Source: Frankiales bacterium (GTDB taxonomy: Bacteria; Actinomycetota; Actinomycetes; Mycobacteriales; SCTD01). Taken from it: a DNA stretch of 10,827 bases. This document shows positions 1 through 7,560 of the stretch, piece after piece (position 1 is the first letter of the stretch; the number at the start of each line of letters is the position of its first letter). A program made the position numbers and the translations under genes. The notes beneath the pieces are model-generated. The model saw only the letters and a program-made list of their open reading frames with translations, was not told where the DNA came from and did no database searches. The stretch is taken from NCBI GenBank assembly GCA_025965755.1, contig JAOPWI010000321.1:1-10827 (forward strand). The letters run 5' to 3'.

Positions 1-540
1 AGCGCCGCGCCCAGCGCCGCTCCCGCGCCCGCTTCCTCGCGCGCGCCGGAGTCGCTGTCCGCCAGCAGCCGGCCCACCGTGGTCAAGGTGCCGGCCGCCC
101 GGGCCAGCGCCAAGCCGGTGGCGACCCGCACCCCTGCGGCGAAGCCGGCCGCCAAGGTTCCCGCGGTGCAGCCGCTTCAGGGACTGCCCGCCGTGCAGAA
201 GGCGCCGTCCAGCGCGGTCGCCCGCAAGGCCGTCGCCGGCGCGCTGTCGGTCGTCGGGTCCCCGCACTTCTCCGACGCCCGCCTGGTCCGGGACGCCTGG
301 CGCCACGCCGGTGGCGGCACGCTGCCGTCCACCCGGGTCCAGCTGGTCGCCAAGGCCCGGCCCGTGCCGCTGGCCGACGCCCGGGTCGGCGACCTCGTGG
401 TCTACGGCTCGCCGGCGCACCACGTCGCCCTCTACCGGGGCCACGGCTACATGGTCGCGGCGAGCGCGTCCTACGGAAAGGTCGTCGTGCGCCGCGTCTT
501 CCAGGCACCCCTGGTCCGGCTGTTCCGCCTGCCGGGCTGA
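1..540 (+). CDS. NlpC/P60-like domain protein, C-terminal part, catalytic Cys apparently lost (partial)
   Basis: The frame is open from the first base to the TGA at 538-540, so the true start lies before the window. The GTG at 79 has no ribosome binding site. The first 70 or so visible residues are an Ala/Pro/Lys-rich linker, as in exported actinobacterial wall hydrolases. The last 100 residues follow the NlpC/P60 layout: a short helix, a Gly-Ser-Pro turn, a helix ending in an Ala-Gly pair, the LPST segment (usually LPRT), then VGDLVVYG and HHVALYRGHG, equal to the family's PGDLVFFG and HVGIYVGNG. Where the family has the catalytic DCSG, this protein reads SDARL (near bases 271-285), so the nucleophilic Cys is absent, although the His of HHVALY remains. 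I infer a non-catalytic, wall-binding or regulatory member. The signal peptide and any upstream domains are out of view. Confidence 0.6.
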   Translation, partial: SAAPSAAPAPASSRAPESLSASSRPTVVKVPAARASAKPVATRTPAAKPAAKVPAVQPLQGLPAVQKAPSSAVARKAVAGALSVVGSPHFSDARLVRDAWRHAGGGTLPSTRVQLVAKARPVPLADARVGDLVVYGSPAHHVALYRGHGYMVAASASYGKVVVRRVFQAPLVRLFRLPG

Positions 541-799
541 CGCTCCAGCGCCCCCGGACGGCGCGCCGCAGGCCCCTTCCGACCACCGCCGATAATCGAC
601 ACTATGTCAGGTTGAAGCGGAAGCGGCCCCGCCCGGCGGCCCGGGCGGGCCTCGTTGCTCGGGTCCGGGCACCGCCAGCTGGGTCGGGCAAGCCTGACTC
701 CCCCGGGATGTCCGGGGGGACGGAGCCGCGGGGACGTCTGCGGTGGCAGAGTCGTTGCAGCGGTGAAGACCGCACACCGAAGACGAGACGGAGTAACAC
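541..799 (+). other. Gene-free 259-base stretch, hairpin-rich leader of the TerB gene
   Basis: No convincing gene is present. Besides the hairpin at 625-651 I see three more. Arms at 700-706 and 712-718 (CCCCCGG/CCGGGGG) flank a 5-base loop. CTGC/GCAG around GGTG lies near 738-749, with outer GAC/GTC pairing. GCGGT at 760-764 pairs with ACCGC at 769-773 around GAAG. These lie close together between the 625-651 hairpin and the start codon. I compared the stretch by eye with remembered consensus features of the c-di-AMP (ydaO), cobalamin, TPP and SAM riboswitches and found no match. No clear -35/-10 pair is visible. It could be a cis-regulatory leader or only GC-rich spacer. Confidence 0.4.
625..651 (+). 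other. GC-rich hairpin downstream of the NlpC/P60-like gene
   Basis: GGCCC at 625-629 and GCCCG at 631-635, with a bulged C between them, pair with CGGGC at 642-646 and GGGCC at 647-651 around a 6-base loop. It lies 85 bases after the stop codon and has no T tract. It may end transcription of the upstream gene or begin the structured leader of the TerB gene; the sequence does not decide between these. Confidence 0.35.
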
Positions 800-1255
800 G
801 TGGCCCTCTGGGACCAGCTCAAGAGCAAGTCCGCCGACATGCAGGCGCAGCTCAAGACGAAGTCGTCGCAGTTCAAGAACAAGGACTTCGCCAACGCGAC
901 CATGGCGATGTGCGCGCTCATCGCCGCGGCGGACGGCACGATCGACCCGACGGAGCGCAGCAAGGTGGCCGCGCTGATCACGTCCAACGACGTGCTGAGC
1001 ATCTTCCCGGCCTCTGAGCTGCGGGAGCGGTTCGACCACTACTGCGACAAGCTCAGCTCGGACTTCGACTTCGGAAAGGTCGAGGCCATCCAGGCGCTCG
1101 GCAAGCTGAAGAAGAAGGAGGACCAGGCGCGCGCCGTGGTGCAGATCGGCATCATCATCGGTGGTGCGGACGGCAACTTCGACGATCACGAGCGGGCAGC
1201 GGTCAAGAGCGCCTGCCAGGCGTTGGGCATCCCGCCGGCCGACTTCGACCTCTAG
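800..1255 (+). CDS. TerB-family protein (tellurite-resistance type)
   Basis: This is a 151-residue cytoplasmic protein of the TerB family, at the usual length of stand-alone actinobacterial members. The N-terminal MALWDQLK, the central MAMCALIAAADGTIDP (about residues 35-50), the Asn-Asp-Val segment near 63-65, and GIIIGGADGNFDDHE (about 117-131) are the family's typical blocks. The two acidic ADGxxD/ADGxFDxxE motifs, on equivalent helices, are the likely metal-binding positions. The GTG start at 800 is supported by GGAG at 790-793 with a 6-base spacer and by the MALWD beginning shared with Streptomyces homologues as I remember them. No TerD or other ter genes are adjacent, so tellurite resistance is only a family label. 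A role in envelope or metal stress is an inference. A strong hairpin follows the stop by 10 bases. Confidence 0.9.
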   Translation: MALWDQLKSKSADMQAQLKTKSSQFKNKDFANATMAMCALIAAADGTIDPTERSKVAALITSNDVLSIFPASELRERFDHYCDKLSSDFDFGKVEAIQALGKLKKKEDQARAVVQIGIIIGGADGNFDDHERAAVKSACQALGIPPADFDL

Positions 1256-1265
1256 GACGGGCAGA

Positions 1266-1297
1266 CGTCGCGGGGCCCTGCGAGGGGCCCCGCGACG
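1266..1297. terminator. Two-way terminator hairpin between TerB and the 87-aa gene
   Basis: A perfect 13-bp stem (1266-1278 with 1285-1297) surrounds the 6-base loop TGCGAG. It starts 10 bases after the TerB stop. The stop codon of the convergent minus-strand gene begins directly at its right edge. There is no T tract on either strand, which is common for actinobacterial terminators. Its position between convergent genes supports use from both sides. Confidence 0.8.
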
Positions 1298-1561
1298 CTA
1301 CGGAACGAGGACCTCGCTGAGGGACTCGCCGCGCACGCTCTCGGCCGCCAGCCCGTTCTGGGCAGCCACGACCTTGGTGGCCTGAGCCCGGTCCGCCGCC
1401 CGCTGCAGGGCCGCGGCCGCCACCTCGTCGGGGTGCGCAGCGCTCTGGGCCCGGTTGCTGGTGAGGACAGTGGGGGCACTGTCGTGGGTGTCAGCGCGCT
1501 TGGTCGTGGCCGGGCGTGCGCCGGCGACCGGGGTCGAGCTGACGATGTCCGTGATCCGCAT
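1298..1561 (-). CDS. Small hypothetical protein, 87 aa, MRITDIV start
   Basis: I do not recognise this family. The gene looks real: the ATG at 1561 is preceded by GGAG with a 7-base spacer, and its stop abuts a strong terminator. The product has no Cys, Phe, Trp or Tyr. It begins MRITDIVSS and has a Thr/Ala/Ser-rich, probably disordered stretch to about residue 42. A probable amphipathic helix rich in Ala, Arg and Gln covers about 43-70, and the end is ESLSEVLVP. There is no signal peptide, membrane segment or metal motif. The general shape (MRI start, disordered front, C-terminal helix) recalls small anti-sigma or partner-binding proteins such as FlgM, but no diagnostic residues support that. 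It diverges from the HAD phosphatase gene. Confidence 0.6.
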   Translation of the reverse strand: MRITDIVSSTPVAGARPATTKRADTHDSAPTVLTSNRAQSAAHPDEVAAAALQRAADRAQATKVVAAQNGLAAESVRGESLSEVLVP

Positions 1562-1589
1562 CGGAGGTCTCCATCCATCCTTGGTGTCC

Positions 1590-1605
1590 GGACGTACTGT
1601 CGTCC
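1590..1605. repeat. Inverted repeat GGACG-N6-CGTCC in the divergent spacer
   Basis: Five-base arms at 1590-1594 and 1601-1605 are separated by TACTGT. It lies 28 bases upstream of the 87-aa gene's start, so it could be a 5'-leader hairpin or a protein-binding site for that gene. The arms are short and chance is possible. Confidence 0.3.
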
Positions 1606-1632
1606 CTGCCCACCGGGGTCTCGACTACCCGA

Positions 1633-1653
1633 TTGGGTGGTTCTCTCACCCAA
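1633..1653. promoter_or_regulatory. Palindrome TTGGGTG-N7-CACCCAA, candidate operator
   Basis: Perfect 7-base arms at 1633-1639 and 1647-1653 flank a 7-base centre. An overlapping repeat, ACCC-GATT-GGGT at 1627-1638, adds a third half-site. The element lies in the 125-base spacer between two divergent genes, 21 bases upstream of the likely -10 box of the phosphatase gene, so its right arm reaches the -35 region. A dimeric regulator binding here could control both genes. The regulator is unknown. Confidence 0.45.
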
Positions 1654-1674
1654 GGTGACTAGGCGGGCGCGCCC

Positions 1675-1680
1675 TAGGCT
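1675..1680 (+). promoter_or_regulatory. Likely -10 box TAGGCT of a leaderless phosphatase mRNA
   Basis: TAGGCT fits the actinobacterial TANNNT -10 pattern and ends 6 bases before the ATG at 1687. That spacing places the transcription start at the A of the start codon, the usual arrangement for leaderless actinobacterial mRNAs. No Shine-Dalgarno sequence precedes this gene, which agrees. The -35 region is poor (GGTGAC at 1654-1659 is the nearest match, with short spacing). Confidence 0.5.
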
Positions 1681-1686
1681 GGCCGG

Positions 1687-2172
1687 ATGACCTCGGAGCG
1701 ACCGCTCGCCGTGTTCGACATCGACGGCGTGCTGGCCGACGTCCGGCACCGGCTCAGGCACGTGGAGTCCCGGCCCAAGAACTGGGACGCCTTCTTCGCC
1801 GCCGCGGTGGACGACCCGCCGCTCGCCGAGGGCGTGCAGCTGGTCCAGGACAGCGCCAGGGACTGCGAGGTCGTGTACGTCACCGGGCGGCCGGAGCGCT
1901 GCCGGGCCGACACCCTGCGCTGGTTCGCCCGGCACGGGCTGCCTGAGGGGACCCTGTCCATGCGCTCCGGCCGGGACCGCCGGCCGGCCCGCCTGGCCAA
2001 GCCGGAGCTGCTCGGGCGGCTCGCCCGCGGCCGGGTCGTCGCCGTGGTGGTGGACGACGACGAGCAGGTCTGCGACGCGTACGAGGCAGCCGGCTACCGG
2101 GTGCTGCGGGCCCGCTGGATGGCCGGCTCCCCCGTGCTCGAGCAGGCTCAGGAGGACGAGGGGCGCACCTGA
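1687..2172 (+). CDS. HAD-superfamily phosphatase, polynucleotide 3'-phosphatase-like
   Basis: This 161-residue cytoplasmic HAD hydrolase has all four motifs. Motif I is FDIDGVLAD (Asp11 as nucleophile, Asp13 as acid/base), motif II is YVTGRPE (Thr66), motif III has Lys105, and motif IV is VVVDDDE (Asp123-125). The stretch from the Arg-Pro-Glu of motif II to Lys105, with a Thr-x-x-Trp-Phe helix and then an L-x-MRSGRDRR segment, resembles the phosphatase domain of T4 polynucleotide kinase/PNKP. That suggests removal of 3' or 5' phosphates from nucleic-acid or nucleotide ends. The substrate is inferred, not proven. No kinase or ligase domain is fused. The ATG at 1687 fits a leaderless transcript. 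The last 25 bases overlap the convergent pabB gene. Confidence 0.85.
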   Translation: MTSERPLAVFDIDGVLADVRHRLRHVESRPKNWDAFFAAAVDDPPLAEGVQLVQDSARDCEVVYVTGRPERCRADTLRWFARHGLPEGTLSMRSGRDRRPARLAKPELLGRLARGRVVAVVVDDDEQVCDAYEAAGYRVLRARWMAGSPVLEQAQEDEGRT

Positions 2173-3302
2173 GCCAGGGCGGCCCGCACCGGGCCCGCCT
2201 TGGCGGCGGCCTCGCGCACCTCGGCCGCCGGATCGCTGTCCCAGGTGATGCCCCCGCCGGCCCACAGGTGGACCCGCCCGTCGGCCACCGCGGCCGTGCG
2301 GATGGTCAGCCCGAGGTCCGCACCGCCCGGCCGCACCAGCCCGAACGCGCCCATCGCCGGCCCCCGCCCGACCGGCTCGAGGCCGGCCAGCAGCGCGCAG
2401 GCGGCCCGCTTCGGCGCCCCGGTCACCGAGCCGCCGGGAACGAGGGCGACCAGCACGTCGGTCAGGCTGACGCCGTCGGCCAGCCGGGCGGCCACCGTGG
2501 AGCCGGCGTGCCAGAGCCCGGACCAGCCGGACAGGGCGTACAGCTGCTCGACCTCGACGCTGCCGGTGCGGGCGATCCGGGCCAGATCGTTGCGCTCCAG
2601 GTCGACGATCATGACGTGCTCGGCGCGGTCCTTGAGGCTGGCGCGCAGGGCGTCCCGGTCGTGGGACGTGCCCTTCACCGGCACCGTCGTGACCCTGTCG
2701 CCCTCGACCCTGACCAGCTGCTCCGGCGAGGCGCACCCCACCGCCCAGCCGTCGCCGGACAGCGCCCCGGCGTACTGCGCGCCCGGCAGCGCCGCCACCA
2801 CCTGGGCGAGCCGGCGGGGGTCCCCCGTGACCGGGGCGCTGGCGTGCCCGACGACGTTGGCCTGATACACGTCGCCGCGGGCGATGGCCGCCCGGACCTG
2901 CTCGACCGCGTCGCGGTGCGCCTGCTCGGTCCAGGACCGCTCCCAGTCCCCCACGGCCGCGTCGCCGGCGCGTACCTGATCTCCACCGGGGCGCACCGCG
3001 ACCGCCACGATCTCCGGAACTGCGGGCACCGGGCTGGTCCGGCCCGGCGCGAGCCCGGCCACCGCGGCGCAGCCGAGCGCGCCCAGCAGCACGGCGACGC
3101 CGGTCGAGCCGGTCTGCGCCGCCGACTCGCCGCCGAGGCCGTGCTCGTCCAGAAAGGCAGCCAGCAGCTCGCGCGGGTTGCCGCCGTCCTCGGGCCGCCA
3201 CTCCCAGCGCTCCAGCTCGCGCAGCGCGCCGGACCACTGGGGAGGGCGTCCGGGAGGAGCCACTACGCCGAAAGAGCGCGCAGAACCGTCCAGACGGGTC
3301 AT
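2148..3302 (-). CDS. pabB: Aminodeoxychorismate synthase component I (chorismate-binding enzyme)
   Basis: This chorismate-binding enzyme should make 4-amino-4-deoxychorismate from chorismate and ammonia for folate synthesis. In the 384-residue form starting at ATG 3302 the family blocks run in order: GDVYQAN (about 143), SPEQL (192), PVKGT (208), EHVMIVDLERNDL (228), PGGSVTGAPK (289) and GITWDSDPAAE (351). The Lys of PVKGT is the PabB mark; anthranilate synthase has Ala there. The Pro-Arg that often follows KGT is absent, and the later R-G-x-Tyr-x-G motif reads RGPAMGAFG, losing Tyr. The N-terminal domain is short. A GTG at 3359 would add 19 residues, but it lies 20 bases from the divergent DUF5999 start. 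Neither start has a good ribosome binding site; I prefer 3302. No pabA or pabC lies nearby. Confidence 0.88.
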   Translation of the reverse strand: MTRLDGSARSFGVVAPPGRPPQWSGALRELERWEWRPEDGGNPRELLAAFLDEHGLGGESAAQTGSTGVAVLLGALGCAAVAGLAPGRTSPVPAVPEIVAVAVRPGGDQVRAGDAAVGDWERSWTEQAHRDAVEQVRAAIARGDVYQANVVGHASAPVTGDPRRLAQVVAALPGAQYAGALSGDGWAVGCASPEQLVRVEGDRVTTVPVKGTSHDRDALRASLKDRAEHVMIVDLERNDLARIARTGSVEVEQLYALSGWSGLWHAGSTVAARLADGVSLTDVLVALVPGGSVTGAPKRAACALLAGLEPVGRGPAMGAFGLVRPGGADLGLTIRTAAVADGRVHLWAGGGITWDSDPAAEVREAAAKAGPVRAALAQVRPSSS

Positions 3303-3379
3303 GCAGGCCTGCCCGGCGCGGGCCGACACTCCGGACAGACCCCACGCGAGACCTGCCACTGACGACCTGGAGCACGACC

Positions 3380-3598
3380 ATGTGCACTCACAGCCCGGCC
3401 TGCCCTTCGGCCGCTGCCCCGGACCACGACGCCGCCCGCGTCAGCACCACCCACCCCGAGCAGGGCTGGAGCCTGCTGTGCAACGGCGTGGTGGTGTTCG
3501 AGGACATGGGCGAGATCCTGCCGGACGGCTCGGTCGTGGCGGCGCACCGCTCGCTCCCCCGCCAGCGGTCGCCGCGTCACGCCGTCACCGCCGCCTGA
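3380..3598 (+). CDS. DUF5999 family small protein
   Basis: This 72-residue protein matches the actinobacterial DUF5999 family: an MCTHSPACPSA start, then HPEQGWSLLCNGVVVFEDMGEILPDGSVVAAHR at about residues 29-61. The Cys-x-His-x-x-x-Cys cluster at the N-terminus plus the Cys of LLCNG could bind a metal, which is my inference. Members are known mostly from Streptomyces and related genera, and I know of no assigned function. The ATG at 3380 has GGAG at 3369-3372 with a 7-base spacer. It diverges from pabB and converges with gcvP over a strong terminator. The C-terminal 12 residues are Arg/Ala-rich and probably disordered. Confidence 0.85.
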   Translation: MCTHSPACPSAAAPDHDAARVSTTHPEQGWSLLCNGVVVFEDMGEILPDGSVVAAHRSLPRQRSPRHAVTAA

Positions 3599-3608
3599 CC
3601 TGCGCGCA

Positions 3609-3646
3609 CCGCGGCGGCCGGCAGCACGCGCTGCCGGCCACCGCGG
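3609..3646. terminator. Two-way terminator hairpin between the DUF5999 gene and gcvP
   Basis: Sixteen-base arms at 3609-3624 and 3631-3646 pair with one mismatch around the loop CACGCG. The hairpin fills the 52-base gap between two convergent stop codons (TGA at 3596-3598; TAG of gcvP at 3653-3651), so it probably ends transcription from both directions. No T tract follows. Confidence 0.8.
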
Positions 3647-3650
3647 CCCG

Positions 3651-6521
<2,871 letters not shown>

Positions 6522-6552
6522 GGAGGACCTCTCGGACAGCGGCGGGCCCTCC
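6522..6552 (-). promoter_or_regulatory. Possible translational switch hairpin before gcvP
   Basis: On the mRNA, GGAGGGCC (6552-6545), next to the 3' edge of the second glycine aptamer, can pair with GGUCCUCC (6529-6522) immediately before the AUG. This gives 8 bp with one G-U pair and a 15-base loop. It would cover part of the GAGAGG ribosome binding site (6533-6528) and the bases next to the start codon. Folding of the aptamer could compete for the 5' arm. The pairing is seen in the sequence; the switching role is inferred. Confidence 0.4.
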
Positions 6553-6727
6553 CCCTCTGTCACGGGACCTGAGAGCTTCACCCGTCGCCGGGCTTGCACC
6601 GTCGGTGGGGCGCACGAGCGCCCGCTTTCCAGAGTCGCCTGACCCACGCGGTCCGGGTGCCTGAGAGGTTGTTCGGGGAGTTTGCTCCTTCGGCGCCTCA
6701 GGCTGGCTGCGTGAGGCTCTCCCGCGT
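6550..6727 (-). promoter_or_regulatory. Tandem glycine riboswitch
   Basis: Read on the minus strand, the leader shows the conserved order of a two-aptamer glycine riboswitch. Aptamer 1 (about 6727-6621) has GCGGGAGAGCC at 6725-6715, GCGCCGAAGGAGCAAACUCC at 6696-6677, CUCUCAGG at 6667-6660, and GACUCUGGAAAGCGGG at 6636-6621. Aptamer 2 (about 6620-6550) has CCGACGGUGCAAGCC at 6605-6591, CUCUCAGG at 6575-6568, and GACAGAGG at 6561-6554. These match the conserved parts of the Bacillus subtilis gcvT riboswitch. Only a short linker joins the aptamers, as in classic tandem forms. It lies directly before gcvP, where glycine-induced expression is expected. No terminator with a U tract lies between it and gcvP. 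Confidence 0.95.
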
Positions 6728-6731
6728 GGGG

Positions 6732-6751
6732 TGGTCGGCCCGACCAGGCTA
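6732..6751 (-). promoter_or_regulatory. Candidate gcvP promoter -10 with overlapping palindrome
   Basis: On the minus strand TAGCCT at 6751-6746 fits TANNNT and would start transcription near 6739, about 12 bases before the riboswitch. No good -35 is visible. A 15-bp palindrome, TGGTCGG-C-CCGACCA (perfect 7-base arms at 6732-6738 and 6740-6746), covers the predicted start and touches the -10 box. That is where a repressor would sit. The palindrome is certain; promoter and operator roles are inferred. Confidence 0.45.
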
Positions 6752-6807
6752 ACGCAGGCGCGGACGCTCTCCGCGTCGGCGCGCGCTGCCGCCGCGTACG
6801 GCGCGGC

Positions 6808-7413
6808 TCAGGCGGTGGTGCGGCGGCGGCGGCGGGTGGCCAGCTCGTCCGGGGCCTCGACGGCCGCGGCGCCGGCCTCCTCGGCCCGCTCCCCCGGCAG
6901 CTGCGCCAGGGTGCCCTCGACGTCGCGGACCTGGCGGCCGACCGCGATGGCGAAGACGGCCTGGCCGCCCTGCAGCAGGTCGACGACCTCGTCAGCGGAG
7001 GTGCACTCGTAGACGGTGGTGCCATCGCTCATCAGCGTGATGCCGCCGAGGTCCTCGGTTCCGCGGTCGCGCAACGCGGCGATCGCCTGGCGGATGTTCT
7101 GCAGGGAGACCCCGGCGTCGAGCAGCTTCTTGACGATCTTGAGCACCAGGATGTCGCGGAAGGCGTACAGCCGCTGGGTCCCGCTGCCGGCGGCCTCGCG
7201 GACGGTGGGCTCGACCAGGCCGGTACGGGCCCAGTAGTCCAGCTGGCGGTAGGTGATGCCGGCCGCGGCGCAGGCCGTGGGCCCGCGGTAGCCGATGTGC
7301 TGCGCCGGGGTGCCGGGCTGCTGGTCCACCGGGAGGTCGTCGAACAGCGAGCCCTGCAGGCCCAGCACGGGCGGTGCCGGGCTGGTCGCGTCGTCCGCGG
7401 TGCCGTCGTCCAC
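6808..7413 (-). CDS. MerR-family transcription regulator (Rv1830-type)
   Basis: This 201-residue DNA-binding protein carries an N-terminal MerR winged-helix domain at about residues 40-110 (GYRGPTACAAAGITYRQLDYWARTG and then the QRLYAFRDILVLKIVKKLLDAG region). Next comes the block SDGTTVYECTSADEVVDLLQGG and GRQVRDVEGTL, typical of the Rv1830 group in actinobacteria. The N-terminal 40 residues include the QGSLFDDLP motif of that group, and the C-terminus is acidic and then Arg-rich. There is no Cys-based metal site or large effector domain as in classic MerR sensors. The GTG start at 7413 has GGGAG with a 5-base spacer. It has its own strong promoter and lies directly upstream of the riboswitch-gcvP unit, as in M. 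tuberculosis. Targets cannot be read from the sequence. Confidence 0.93.
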   Translation of the reverse strand: MDDGTADDATSPAPPVLGLQGSLFDDLPVDQQPGTPAQHIGYRGPTACAAAGITYRQLDYWARTGLVEPTVREAAGSGTQRLYAFRDILVLKIVKKLLDAGVSLQNIRQAIAALRDRGTEDLGGITLMSDGTTVYECTSADEVVDLLQGGQAVFAIAVGRQVRDVEGTLAQLPGERAEEAGAAAVEAPDELATRRRRRTTA

Positions 7414-7476
7414 GGTCGCTCCCGTCAGGTGCTGTGCGACCGCCCCGGTGGCGGTGCCGCTCGTGCTGTGCGCCGC

Positions 7477-7505
7477 ACGCTAGGGAGGCCTCGAGGGCGG
7501 GTCAA
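7477..7505 (-). promoter_or_regulatory. Promoter of the Rv1830-type MerR gene
   Basis: TTGACC (7505-7500) and TAGCGT (7482-7477) are separated by exactly 17 bases on the minus strand, a near-consensus housekeeping promoter. Transcription should start near 7470, giving a leader of about 57 bases before GTG 7413. The spacer is the standard 17, not the 19-20 bases of classic MerR-activated promoters, so autoactivation by DNA twisting is unlikely. Confidence 0.75.
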
Positions 7506-7527
7506 CGCTGTCGCGCGGCGCGTCGCA

Positions 7528-7550
7528 ACCCTCAGGGTCTAGTAGAGGGT
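7528..7550. repeat. ACCCT/AGGGT inverted repeats upstream of the MerR promoter
   Basis: ACCCT-C-AGGGT at 7528-7538 is a perfect 11-base palindrome. A further GAGGGT at 7545-7550 also pairs with ACCCTC at 7528-7533. The cluster lies between the DUF151 stop codon and the -35 box at 7505-7500, starting 23 bases upstream of it. It may be an operator for the MerR protein or another regulator, or a weak hairpin ending the upstream transcript. Confidence 0.4.
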
Positions 7551-7560
7551 CGGCAAAAGC

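Noticed and set aside
541..799. c-di-AMP (ydaO) riboswitch in the leader next to an NlpC/P60-type gene
   Set aside because: The conserved GGGGUGAAUCC-like and related segments are not found, and the leader follows, not precedes, the NlpC-like gene.
1252..3387. 711-codon minus-strand open frame covering the phosphatase, pabB and the 87-aa gene
   Set aside because: Out of frame with the recognised genes and made of Arg/Gly/Pro runs; a shadow frame.
6522..7025. N-terminal extension of GcvP up to 7025
   Set aside because: It would translate the riboswitch and part of the MerR gene in a wrong frame; ATG 6521 has a ribosome binding site and the family's N-terminus.
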